Both the position numbers and the translations under genes were made by a program. The notes below the pieces were generated by a model. It was not told the origin of the DNA, did not search any database, and was given only the letters and a program-made list of their open reading frames with translations. This document shows, piece after piece, positions 11,260 to 22,859 of a stretch of 64,000 bases of DNA. The stretch comes from Cyclina sinensis. Taxonomy: Eukaryota; Mollusca; Bivalvia; Venerida; Veneridae. Position 1 is the stretch's first letter, and every line of letters starts with the position of its first letter. Location of the stretch: NCBI GenBank assembly GCA_012932295.1, contig JAAONU010000019.1, positions 29,241,913-29,305,912 of the forward strand. The letters run 5' to 3'.

Positions 11260-14200
11260 CAGTGATATGTAGATCTATTGATAAAACAAACTTTTTTGTA
11301 ACAAAGGGGACACATTCTATACGCCATAGTCAATGATTTAGACTTTGCAAATATATTATATTATGAAGTCTGCATTGGTGTTTGGATTAGTAAGACGTTT
11401 GATTAGTTAATGTGCCTTTTGTTTAAGAATGTAAGTTATTACAATTATGATCTTTTTCGAGCAGAAAATTTATTTCAAAGTTTTCGAACAGGAACTTACG
11501 CAAGATTCAAATTTCAAACCAAATGAAAAATAGATAAAAAAAATGTTGAATCCTTTTTTCATCAAAATTAACGGACCACATAGCAAAATAAAGGGAAATG
11601 CTGTACTTTAAAGGAGAGATAAGGACCTTCCCAATATTGTTAAACTGTGACAACGAAATATTCACATGACGTTATTGCAAATAGAGTAAAATACAGATGT
11701 AGCTTAGACGACGTTTATGTACAGGCCTTAGAATTCCTTCATTTATAATACATATATCCAATCGTTTAACTATTTCTATCTCTGCCATTTAACGTAGGTG
11801 GCAAGTGTATGCAATAAACGAAGTTATTCTCGCGCATGTGACGATGTTGTCCTTCTTTTATTCATCTGCTCAATAATTATACCGTTTTTGTGTTTATTAA
11901 GTTTCTATTACAGATTATGAAAAGATCTATTTTGTACTATATATAAAAAATTCTCATACATTGAAAGTTTTGTTTTGACATTTTTGTTCTAAACTTGATT
12001 GTTACATCAAGTGGGTAAGGTAACGAAATTACACTGAAAGCAGTATTTTCAAACATTTATCTAAACGAAATTTCTCTTGCTAAAATATGACATCATGCTT
12101 TTAGCGTAATTTCACACAAAAATGCATAGGTTTTAATACTTCAGCATTTATATAGTTACTGATTTCATCGTTTGAAATGAAAAGCGATCGTGTTCAGTAG
12201 TGCATTTAATAGCCTGTTTACAATAAACTTATGGTAATAACTTTAAATAAAACATTTATGACCGATTGAATACACGTATCACACACCAAGCAATTTTTAA
12301 TCTAGCAAAGCTATAAGCAAGGCACACGAAGAGCTCGCAGGGTCTTACATTAAATGCATATTAAACTTTCGTTTTCAAATGAAAGTCTCTTTAAACAACG
12401 AAGCACGTGATATCCAGAAAATGGTTTTCACCACACGCTTCAACTTCGTCACTCCTTACAATATTTTAACAAAAAAATATCTACAGACAGAAAATAAAAT
12501 GACTGCATCTGCTTTTTGGCAGCAAAATATGTTGATCAAAATCTGACGAAACGTGAACAGAAATGTTTCGCTCTGATTTTTCTATGTTTACTTTCAACCA
12601 CGAAATTATACGATTACAAAATTACTTTAAATATTAAATCTAAAAAGAAAAAGTGACAGTTCTTTATACTTTTATAAAATGCATGCCTTAAAAATGGCAA
12701 GTTCTTAAAATTGTTGCATTATCATTGAGAATGGTTTCCAACTTAGCTTTGCAGATATTTATACATTATACTTAAACATAAAGTTTCAACTCGCATTGCT
12801 TAAAAGTATGATCTATAACAAGTGTATCTATTTAACATTTTGCTTTAACGGATAGGCTGAAATAAATATGTTCAAGTAACTTGTTTAAAATGATCTTACC
12901 CATGAGAACATGATGTACATTACTATAAACTGAAACAGAAATAGTACAACTATCAACTTGATTGTAACAAGATTGGAATGGAATGAAAAGAATATGTATG
13001 CTACAAAAACAAAGGAAGGATAATTTAATAGGAATGAAGAGTAATACAATTTATCAAAACTCTAAAACAGAAGCACATCCTACGTTCTTTTTGTGTATAT
13101 AAAATTAATCCTGGTGTCCGTAACAACCTCGGATTCTTATTTGAGGAGATGTTTAAAGAGGATTAAATAAAAAATATCTGATTCATTTCCTTTGCAGTTT
13201 TGTAAGTCATTATAGATTTTGCACCTGAACTAATTTACACTCACTGAGATTTCAGTTTAAGTCCACGACTCTGATTATTTTTACATCAGTAAGTATGGTT
13301 TACCTGCATAATGATATACTTTGTAAAGAAATTCATTTTACTATAAAAACATAAAAGATATATCAAACGCTTTCTGTTTAAATTCCATATTCAATGTTTA
13401 TTTTTACACTCTGTACCATATGTCAAAGGACCCGTGCTAATGTTTTGGCCATTTACAATTCTTTGTGATTAAAACGCTGATAAAAGTTGTTTTGTTTCAT
13501 CTTTGTATAGCTACTGAAACAAAAGTGAGACCATCTGGTATCCTGAAATATTTCTAATAAGGACAAATGTCGTGAATAACCATTACCATAGCGGAGCTTT
13601 AATAGCTGAATAGGAATAAAATATGATGCTTTCACATGGAGAACATTGCCAGGGTGTTTTGTTCCCTGTGCATCCTTTGATTCAAGGAAGACAATGATAA
13701 TAATCATTTAAAAATATATATCCAAGCTTGCAAGCTGTTATCACTGTGTAGGACCAATTTTATACTGTCCGTACAAAAATGCTAATTTGAAATTCTTATG
13801 TCGAAAGTCTATGTCTGAATTATAATGCTATGTTAATTGCATATATTTTATTGTGACAGGTTTATGTAATATTAATGTTAATGTAAATTTATTGTCAAAA
13901 GAGTTTAACTTTTGTCGTTGAAATATCTTTGACTATGCATTTAATAACATACCATAACCTGTCTGAAATAAAGCACAACATAGATATTTTTATTTCCTCT
14001 TTTCTAATAATACTGCTAATACTTTTGATCATTGCCGATTCCTGCAGCAGAAGGTACACACATTTGTCATAAAGCTGACATATCAAGACTTAGTATGGGT
14101 TCTTTCTACCTTAAACATTAAATACTTAAGAATACATGTATATATATTTAGAAAATGCTTAGATAAACTGATAAGGGCTTTTTTTAATAAGGTGTAAACA

Positions 14201-14990
14201 AATACCATAACTCGAATGCCAAAAGTACGAAATTAATTACATATATGCAATTGCTGTCCCAAAAAATCCATTAGTTTTATTAATAAATAACTTCAAATAA
14301 CTTGTCCTAGATAACATTTTGTTATATCAGATTTCGTTTATATATGCAGATAAAAAGTGGTCTACACCAAATACCACCTTATCTGTTACTTAAATATATT
14401 AAAAATAAAAAATGTATTGTTATGAAATGAAAATATTTATGGATGCTTAACAATGTACATTATTCCCTATTTAAACCTATCATAATTATGTAGACTTTGT
14501 TTATATCACCATTACTCCCTAAAGGTACGTGGTACTCGTTTCGTAAGGCAAATGGTTCGTTCGTTACTATCAAAATATTTTTTCGCCCCGATTAAAATCT
14601 TCTTAAAAATCACTTAAACTGTTATTACAATGAATGTGAAAAAATCTGCCGAGAGCAAAACCCCTACCAACGAAGAAATGAAATAACCTTTAAGTGTATA
14701 GATCTTAAACTTTGACTTTTAGTAAGCTGATACGGATGGGACACATATTGAAGAGGGTGATTGTAAGACCTTCTAATTGAAACTTTTACATAAGCATGGT
14801 GTGTTTAACAATGCAAGACTCTTGTTAGGGGCTGGTAAAAAGAATATAAATTGGCTTTTTTCACTATAAGGTCGTATTTAAACTGAAAGCAAAGTAAGGC
14901 AAACAATATATACAACAAAACTGAAATTAGAAAATCAGATAACGCAAACGCTTTCTTTTTTAAGTGTTTTCGGTGCTCATTTGTCTCAGT
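11260..14990. other. AT-rich gap, copy A
   Basis: No recognised gene. The minus-strand frame 13453-13707 (84 residues, with HPGNVLHVKASYF) is longer than most here. Its B equivalent (about 34450-34700) is interrupted, so it is weak evidence for an exon. The inferred edge of the recent duplication falls at about 14345-14400: to its left B matches C better, to its right B matches A better. Confidence 0.45.
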
Positions 14991-16336
14991 AGAGTTATTA
15001 TAGTAGACAACTGTTTTTAGGTCAGTTTGTGTCTTCTCGTCGCTCCCTTTTTTCAAAACTTTTGATTTTCTAACACGAAACACTTCTTCATAACCAACAT
15101 TAATGAAAAATGATATAAGTTTTCAAAATGATGTAATTATATTCATGTTTTGTTATCAATGTTCTCATTTAATATTGTGCATTATGAATCGAAATGAAGT
15201 CTGAAATATGTGTGAAAGTTGAACATGCCTCTCCTCCCTTGCTGTGAACGTCCGTGGCATTTGAATGTAAAGGTCTATACTCAATAAATTCAAACATGTT
15301 AAATGCAAATATTGGAACATCTTGGTGCAGAACAGAGAAACTTCCGGACATTTGAAGTGATCTATCTATAAAAACACCACTCACATTGTTCTGTTGCCGA
15401 ATAAAATCCAAACACATATTCGTTTCGTGTGAATCAACAGTTTTTGCATAAGTCCATTTCGCTCTGTCCTCAATTTTCATGTTTTGAAAATAATAATAAT
15501 GACTAGATACAAAAAGAACAATAAATATGTAAACTGCATTAATAAAATACTGACTCGTGTTTGGATTATATGTCAATCTTTTGATGTTGATGTGTATTGA
15601 AAATATTGCACGTGAAACTGCGGTGTACATAAACACAATACCATTGTGAATAAGCCTCAGTTCCTTATGTCTATTTAAGGTAAAAGCTAACAAAAGAAAA
15701 ATGAAATTTGCAAGGCTTGTTTATTTGATATATGACTATGTATATTTACAGTAGATGCATTGCTTTGCAAGTAAAGTATAGTACCGATGGAAATATCAAT
15801 AAATACGATTGTGAAAGAAAAATCATGAGTGGCTCAGCTTCATACAGCTTGATCAAATAAAAATTCCAAGCGTTAACGCCGAATATTCCGTCAGCAAAAC
15901 TGTTACTAACGTTGAATTTACACCACTGATACGGCGACAAGAACCATATTCCATATGTGACGTAATCACAATATCCTCCTGTCAGCAATCCCGTTACAAA
16001 ACCAAGAAAATAATTGTAGCAGGACGATCTGAAGTTTGCAATTTTATGATAGGTATGATTATAAAAGGAAGCAAAAAGCAATAGCGAAATGAATATCAAA
16101 TCAGCAAGGGGCAAGACAAACTCCTGCGAATGATTCATATGTGTTATATTGATTCAAACCTCTTACATGCTGAAAAAAGACTAAATTAATATCACTTGTA
16201 CCAGTCTTTAATTCACAGTTCGTCAGTAGATTTAAGCTTTTTATTTTTGTTCCCGAACGATTATGTTAGCGTTATCGTCGTGACTAGACAATTCAATGTT
16301 TAACTGTTTTCCCTCTTTATATCCTTTAACTTCTAA
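14805..16336 (-). pseudogene. GT22 mannosyltransferase-like pseudogene, exon 3 remnant, copy A
   Basis: Matches exon 3 of the intact copy at 58478-60448. It keeps GYCDYVTYGIWFLSPYQW, FGVNAWNFYL and RHKELRLIHNG, which are GT22 landmarks. Lesions, by comparison with C: a ~14-base loss near 16110; frame loss near 15750; a nonsense change TTA to TAA at 15169-15171; a deletion ending at about 16336 that removes exon 2 and the start of exon 3; and a second deletion at about 15009 that removes the C-terminal TPR-like region. The second deletion fuses LKTV to a formerly non-coding stretch (YYNNSTETNEH, then a hydrophobic run) that stays open to 14805. B carries the same lesions, so they pre-date the A/B duplication. 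Not expected to make an active enzyme. Confidence 0.85.
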
Positions 16337-16339
16337 TGA

Positions 16340-17000
16340 CAGACAACAGTTGATGGAAAGACTGTATAGTCGGCAATACCTAGCGCCTACAGTCAAGCAA
16401 AAGACAAGTATCGTGAACTTGAACATAAACAGCAAAAAGAAACTAAAAGCACTATCAAACAATCGTAAACGACTACAGTTAAAGAATTCAAAATGCATTA
16501 TTTAATTACATAAAAAAAAGACGTATACCCTTGCACAAAAATGACCTAGGCTTGGTTGTTCATACTGTTAGATTACATTTCCCACAATAAAATTAATCAT
16601 ACTGCTTTTAATGTTGACGTACAAGCATGTCAGGATATTGTTTCTTTTCATTTTATTGAAGCAGTTAAAGGAAAAGTATAAAACAAACTAAGAAAAGGTA
16701 AAAGGAAATAAATGTCCCGTAAAAAATCTATTAAGAATTCACAACGCTTTTAAAATTTTAATAACATTTACTATAATCAAACATGAAATTTTTTCTGTTC
16801 GTGAGTTTTGTTGAAAATAATGAAAATCAATTACTTTGGTGATGAATGTTTTACAGTTAAATATCTATAAAAGTCACTTTTGATCAAAGTTAATCTAGGG
16901 ACAATATCAGTTGAAATGAAACAGAGGCTGATAACAAGTGTTTTACAAGTGTATGTGAACGCAAATGTGAATGTGAGTAGAATTTCTAAAGGAAATAAAA
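16340..17000. other. Intron sequence of the GT22 locus, copy A
   Basis: Nearly identical to 37350-38005 in B and matching 61405-62060 in C. No coding sequence supported; the short open frame at 16296-16505 is not kept in C. Confidence 0.5.
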
Positions 17001-17004
17001 ATCT

Positions 17005-17350
17005 GTTTCAATGATTGGGCCTGTGGAATTGAATGGCCTCTGTTTCAGTCACTGAAACTGTGGAAATGGCCCCCATTGGGAATGGCCTCCGTTTTAGTCA
17101 AAGAAAGTGCAGGAATGGCCTCTGTTTCAATGATTGAACTGGTACGAATGGCTTCCTTTCCAGTCACTGAAACTGTTGGAACTGCTTCTGTTTCAGTAAC
17201 TGAAACTATGGAAATTGTCCACCTTTTCAATCACTGAAACTGTGGGTATGACCTTTGTTTCGATCTATTAAACTGTGGGAATAGTCTCCGTGCTAATCAC
17301 TGAAACTGTGGAAATTGCAGAATTGCCTCCGTTTCAATCATTTAAACTAT
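17005..17350. repeat. 33-bp palindromic-core minisatellite (VSVTET type), copy A
   Basis: About nine units of ~33 bases with the core GTTTCAGTCACTGAAAC, a near-perfect palindrome (8+1+8). Because of the palindrome, both strands can read VSVTET. It lies in the GT22 first intron. The ORFs across it are taken as by-products. Confidence 0.8.
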
Positions 17351-18185
17351 CGAATTTGTCTCTGGTTTTAAAACTAAAAATGTTGCAATGCAGCGGTTAA
17401 AACAACCCTAAGTAATGCCGGTTAAAAAAGCTCAATCTTAACCTTGAAAATGTTTTATGGGACAAGGTTTTTTAAATATTTCTTTTTATACCTGAATGGT
17501 CGATTGCATTAATATGTGTGAAAGCGTTAGTTAAACTGTATCTATTTTAACAAAGTCTTCAAAAAAATTAAGTAAAAAAATAATATGATGAAAGCTTGCA
17601 CACAATTTGTAATAATCACATCAAAATTACGTTCCCAGCATACTGGCCATTAATTTCAACCGTAAAGATTATGCATTTAAACACAATGAAAGTGCTTTAT
17701 TTCAAAGCGCATTAGATATTAAAATTTATGCAATTATTATGTAGAAGATAATTTTCGACGCCGTCTATTTACAGAATTAATACATCAAACTTTCAAAGGT
17801 CTGGGAACATTTGATGCAGGCATTTCAAACAGCTGAGGATATTGTTACCAAAAATGTAAATCAAAATTAGTGTTATTTTAAAACTTATTACTTGAATAAT
17901 GCATATCTCTAAGTTTCCAATAGGTGGAGTATTTCCGCCGTGTGCTAACAGTTCACCAGTTGCATAACCTTGGACATTACGTTTGATGTTTTGGAATTTA
18001 AACACAGTGCCATAAATTCCACATCTCAAGGTGCATATAAAGGCGCATTTTGCAAAACTCATTGCTTTTCTATGAATAATGTTTCGTTTATAGTTTGAAT
18101 GTTGCTTTTGGAATAAGCAACATGAATACAAAAATGAAAAAATAGGCTGTAACGAAGCAACAGAAAAGTAAGTAAGCAAGCCATA
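17350..18185. other. Intron sequence between two minisatellites, copy A
   Basis: AT-rich and near identical to B (38350-39190); also matches C (62950-63740). A minus-strand frame at 17793-18200 (135 residues) is open in both A and B, but C has indels here and it has no recognisable motif. Considered non-coding. Confidence 0.4.
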
Positions 18186-18189
18186 TAAT

Positions 18190-18800
18190 GTGACTGGCAT
18201 CGGTAAAGTAAATAAGTAAGCTCTGTCTTGTAATTCGGCTCCAAATAAGAAAGTTGTATAATGTAACTAGGCACAATGTCAGTATGTCGTAAGCTATAAC
18301 CAGGCACCAGTTAAGTAAGTCGTATGTTACATACTAAGCGTCAGATAAGTAAGCCGTAAGCTGTAACTAGGCACCAGATGCTGTAACTAGGAACCATATA
18401 AATAAGTCATAAGCTGTAACTAGGCATCAGGTAATTAAGTCGTAAGCTGCAACTAGGCATCAGATAAGTTAGATGTTTGCTATTACTAGGCACCAGATAA
18501 GTAAGTCGTATGCTGTAACCAGGCACAATGTAAGAAAGGTGATAGCTGTAAATAGGCATCAGATAAGTAAGTTGTAAGATGTAACTAGGCACCAGATAAG
18601 TTAGTCGTAAGCTATAACCAGGCACCAGGTAAGTGAGATGTTAGCTGTAACTAGGCACCAGATAAGTGAGTTGTAAGATGTAAATAGGCACCAAGTATGT
18701 AAGTCGTAAGCTGTTACTTGGCACCAGATAAGTAAATCGTAAGCTGTAACTAGGCACCAAGTAAGCTAGGTAATAGGTGTAATTAGGAACCAGATAAGTA
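18190..18800. repeat. 33-bp minisatellite (11-codon VPSYSLRLTYL type), copy A
   Basis: About 18 units close to GTAAGCTGTAACTAGGCACC plus AGATAAGTAAGTC. A 33-base period keeps frames open; the minus strand reads VPSYSLRLTYL repeatedly. It lies in the GT22 first intron. The unit also carries many GTAAG donor-like words. Confidence 0.85.
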
Positions 18801-18919
18801 AAAATGTTAATAGATAAGAGGGAGGTGTTCTTAAATTTACTAAAGTCCTGGCACTATACGTGCATCCGTCCTAGCCTCAGATCGAAATATACAACTTCAT
18901 TTTTCTATCACTCACATAG

Positions 18920-19335
18920 TCACATTAATAATGAAAACCGTAAAACGTCAGCTGCCTCATTGCACGTACCAGTATGAGGACCGTAAAATGTCAGCTGTCT
19001 TTACAACACGCACCATTATGAGGACGGTAGAACGTCAGCTGTCTTTACAGCACGTATTATTATGAGGACCGTAGAACTCCAGCTGTCTTTACAGCAAGTA
19101 CCATCATGAGGACCTTAGAACTCCAGCTGTCTTTACAGCAAGTACCATCATGAGGACCGTAGAAAGTAAGTCAGCTGTCTTTACAGCACGCACCATTATG
19201 AGGACCGTAGAACGTCAGCTGTCTTTACAGCACGTACCAATATGAGGACCGTAGAACGTCAGCTGTCTTTACAGCACGCACCATTATGAGGACCGTAGAA
19301 CGTCAGCTGTCTTTATAGCACTCACCATTCCATTG
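18920..19335. repeat. 44-bp minisatellite with CAGCTG, copy A
   Basis: Nine to ten units with a 44-base period: ATGAGGACCGTAGAACGT, then CAGCTGTCTTTACAGCACG. Each unit has an E-box CAGCTG and a pyrimidine-rich TCTTTACAG resembling a splice acceptor. The period is exact at 19201, 19245 and 19289. Confidence 0.9.
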
Positions 19336-19339
19336 TCTG

Positions 19340-20720
19340 GCTTCTTGTTTTACTTGATTAACCTTTTAGTTGTAAAAATCAAACCAACAATATCTTAAGA
19401 TCTGCAAAGCCGTGGCAATCTGGTAGAGTTTTAAACAAACATAGCTTTTCACTGCTGTATTTACTTGAGTAGCTCTTTCAGAAATAGCTCAAATATTGTA
19501 TCTGCACCTTTTATGAAACTTGAAAACTTATGTTTACCTAGTTATAATCAGCTATTCTTATAGAAATAACCGTTTAAATTTTATTATCAAAATAAAGACA
19601 ATCAAAACTTTAACTCGCCTTTGAAGACTATATTTAAATGAAATTTTCTTTAAATTTATATCTCAGAAGGAATTACATACAATGCTTGCAATAACAATTA
19701 TAACAATGTGATGTTTTAACTACTATCACATTTATATATAAAAATATTTCAAATATTTATAAGAAAAACCAAAGTCAAGTTCAATAGTGCATTTAATAGT
19801 CAATTAAAATATAATAATGGTGGTAAATCGCATATAAAAGATTTATGACCGATTGAATATACTTGGCTGTTACACACACCATGATATTTCATCCTCATTA
19901 ATCTATGTTTCGTTCCTAAGGGTTTAGTAGTGTATTCATATCACTGGGCTTCGTCTAGTAGCTAGATTCATACTGACCCATCACAAATGTTTGAGAAACG
20001 CTTAACTTTAATGAGAATTAATGGCCGGGTCGAATTTCCTCAAGTGAAATATACTGTCAGAAGTCATTTATCATTAAAATGAAAAAAATCATGAACTTCT
20101 AGACAGCCCACTATTTCTCTAAAAGTTTGTATAAAAACTGCTAATCAAGATAGCAAGTAAGACAAGTGTACCTTTACATCCAGACTACAGGCTAGACTAG
20201 ACATCGCGACATTTATTCAAGTTTCTCCCATAGGTAATTTCAGTACCGCAAGGTTGTCCTTTTGGTTACGCAAAAAAGTGATTTAACTGTTGTAAGTATA
20301 TCATCAATTAATTGTCCAAACAGGCAATTCACAAATATTTTTTTCAAATTACTCTTTGTTTAAGAGATATAACGTATATTTTACAGCAATGTGTCAAAGA
20401 TTCACAGATATTACTATACAGCTATCGTGCTCACTGTTTTTAAAACCGCGATTACAATGTACTAGACTAATTAGCTAATTGGATCAGTTAAATCATCAGA
20501 AGAATACCATTGTTCTGCTTATATAATTATAGATATGTTAACATTAATTGTTTAAGTTAATCTCTTCTTTAAGAAGACAGTGTACATGAAGCAGAGCAAA
20601 TTCCAAATACTGTAAATGAAAATAAACCATATTGTAATCAAATCATTCGTAGTGGATATTGGCGGGAGAGAGAGAGAGGGAGTAACAACAGATAAAATTT
20701 CAGATATATAAGTAATATAA
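19340..20720. other. Rest of the GT22 first intron, copy A
   Basis: AT-rich and near identical to 40330-41715 in B. A GA-rich run lies at about 20668-20685. No exon recognised. Confidence 0.45.
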
Positions 20721-20727
20721 AACTCAC

Positions 20728-20875
20728 CTTCAATGGTCTGGAATATTTCATCGGGATACATTATCCACTAGTTTGTTGGCACCAATACGTACATAATCCT
20801 CAATGATAAAGTAAACGGAAAAGGTATACATGGTAACCAGTGTGGAAAATGTTCCTGGTAACTATCTTTTTCCAT
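20728..20875 (-). pseudogene. GT22 mannosyltransferase-like exon 1, copy A
   Basis: Minus-strand exon with ATG at 20875 and donor GTGAGT right after 20728, ending in phase 1. It carries WIMYPDEIFQTIE, the (H/Y)PDE motif near the N-terminus of GT22 enzymes, whose acidic residues belong to the lumenal catalytic region. The upstream residues MEKDSYQEHFPHW and RIMYVLVPTN fit a cytosolic tail and signal-anchor. An in-frame TAG (20768-20770) separates VPTN from WIMYPDE, so only translation from the internal ATG of MYPDE would skip it. The donor phase matches exon 2 of copy C, which A has lost. The B copy has the same TAG. Confidence 0.65.
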
Positions 20876-20879
20876 TGAA

Positions 20880-21515
20880 TGAAGTATGCCCTTTTTAGAG
20901 CATTTCCTCTTCTCGTCTGAATGGCAGCCACTCTGTGCTGTGCAGATTTGGCTCTTTCTAATTTTAGTACAGATATCTTTTATTTTTGATAATTCAAATT
21001 TGTTTTGTTTTCTTTGCCTTTGGCTGGATCCTCTCCTCCCAATATTTGTATTGAAAGTGAAATCAAAACAAATTTTTTTATTTCATTTTTTTTTTTCACT
21101 TTTCGCATCTAAATGCAGGATAGAAGTACTACCCAATATTTGTACTGAAACTGTAATCAAAACAAATATTTTTATTTCATTTCTTTCTTTTTCAAACATT
21201 TCGTATACAAACGCAGGATAGAAATACTACTTATTGTAACAACAGGTGCATGAAAATCATTTATATTGACATTACAAAGAACATACTAAGGTGGCAATGG
21301 TACAAAGTGTCTCTGGTTCTATCTAAGATACACAAAATAATGAATTTCTTCATCTGTATATCTGACAACTGACAACATTAGACATGAGAGACTTCCGAGT
21401 AAGTAATGTCCAAAGTAAAAGATATCTAACTTTGCCTTTTGAGTGATATTCATTGCTGGTTTGTAGAAATTATATATTCACATTTTCTTTGGTTCATGAA
21501 TGTGTATAATTACCC
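20880..21515. other. Upstream region of GT22 exon 1, copy A
   Basis: Holds a tandem duplication of about 85 bases at 21035-21215 built on CCAATATTTGTACTGAAAC and long T runs. A 111-codon + frame (20886-21221) crosses it; the B copy is indel-broken, so I do not call a gene. Promoter elements were not identified. Confidence 0.45.
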
Positions 21516-21519
21516 ATCA

Positions 21520-21790
21520 GTACATTAAAATTCCACTCAGAACAGTCAGTGACTGATTTGTGAATTCGACACTATGTCGTGATAAACCGCTTTGATATTT
21601 GTAGCTTTTGCTACACGCTGAGCAAATATGAATCTTCTCGCCGCTGCGTTTACTCCTGTGCTCTTTTAAAGCATTATATTCCATGCCTTTCGCACCAAAA
21701 TCGACGCAAGCAACAAAACCATGCTTTTTCTCACTTTTTTCATGTACCTCCGTGACAGCTAGCTAAGTGCCGTCTCAAATGATACTTGTT
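21520..21790 (-). pseudogene. C2H2 zinc-finger exon, frameshifted, copy A
   Basis: After an acceptor CTGTCTTTTCAG the exon reads NKYHLRRHLASCH, the helix half of a C2H2 finger with H-x4-H. A frame break follows at HGG (TGA), and one frame over the sequence resumes: HEKSEKKHGF, then GEKIHICSACSKSYKYQSG, then LSRH. The linker GEKIHIC and CSAC are typical of DNA-binding zinc fingers, but the last finger lacks its second His and a middle finger lacks Cys. The cysteine half of the first finger must lie on another exon that I did not find. Together with the frame break this indicates a decayed gene. Same arrangement in B at 42500-42769. Confidence 0.55.
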
Positions 21791-21799
21791 CTGAAAAGA

Positions 21800-22340
21800 C
21801 AGTTTACAGTTATATGTCTATAAAGTTTTTTCATCTAATTATATTCCCGAAAGTAAGGGGAGGGGGTGTTCAGCTTCATTTTTATTAATTACAGGTGATA
21901 TTATAAGCTAATTCATAGATACAATAAGTAGACCTTTATATTTATAGCTTTAATTTCAAGTCTTATTTATTATTTAGCAACAAATTTATGAGTCCAATAT
22001 TCAAAATATTATACTACATTAAATCACCAAAGTAACATGATTATTGCCCGTATGAAAATTCACGCTAATTCTGCCTTTTTGATTAGGCGAAAATCGCAAG
22101 ACTTAAAACTTGCTTGGAAAAAATTCTCACATCAAAAGAATTTGCTTGTCATAAGTAATTAGCCATGTGACGTGTGACACTTGCCGTGTATTGTATGTGT
22201 TGGCTACATTCTGTGCAGATCTGTTCCGCCGTATCTGAAATTTTAAGCAGATTCTTAGTGTATTACATTAGCATTCATACTTTGCCTATCATAAAGTTTT
22301 GCTTAGGTTAAATTGTTCGCATTCCTTGGTGCTATTTTAA
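21800..22340. other. Gap between copy A and copy B landmarks
   Basis: AT-rich, near identical to 42790-43338. No gene recognised. It contains a G-rich AAGGGGAGGGGG run at about 21855-21867. Confidence 0.5.
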
Positions 22341-22342
22341 CT

Positions 22343-22620
22343 ACTCTCCTGCGCATCGGTCGAATGTTTCAGTACCATTCACTTTCTTACCTCTGCTAAA
22401 ATTTAATTTTCAGAACGATATTTCTATTTTTAGACAGGGAAATCCGCAGTTACTTTTCAGCCAATCAGTGACTAGATTAGAACAAATCGTCACTTACATA
22501 CATTTGACAACCCAAAATGTAAACAAACAATGCATGTTCGCATATTAATTTTGTATTTTACTAATTAAATTGTTTTTATATGTACGTGTAAATCAACCAA
22601 TAAAAATAACAAAATAGTCT
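22343..22620. repeat. Conserved non-coding block, copy B
   Basis: Same block as 1266-1560, with CCAATCAG and GTAAACAAAC. In B it is preceded by ordinary flank shared with C, not by a GNA array. Confidence 0.6.
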
Positions 22621-22704
22621 TCCAATGTTGCGGAGTCTGGGTAACATATATGCGTTGTTCAAAATTTACAAAATTGTGAGAAGAAACACCTGTCTATTTA
22701 TAAT

Positions 22705-22760
22705 TTTTGCAATCACGTGATCGTTTCAACCAATAAAAAATGGTGTAAAGATTTTTCGGT
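22705..22760. promoter_or_regulatory. CACGTG/CCAAT element, copy B
   Basis: CACGTG at 22714-22719 followed by CCAAT. The helicase exon beside it in A has been deleted here, leaving about 60 bases of unrelated sequence, yet the element is intact. Confidence 0.35.
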
Positions 22761-22859
22761 CGTTGGGATATTGGAACACTTTCATTGGCCATTTAAATTT
22801 GATGGTAGAGGTCAGTATCATAAATCTACAATTAATAAAGCAGCGATAGTGTATCCACA

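Noticed and set aside
17793..18307. Minus-strand frames of 135 and 82 codons repeated in B
   Set aside because: Open in A and B only because they are recent duplicates; the C counterpart has indels, and no domain is visible.
18190..19335. CRISPR array
   Set aside because: Units are head-to-tail with no unique spacers, in intron-bearing animal DNA.
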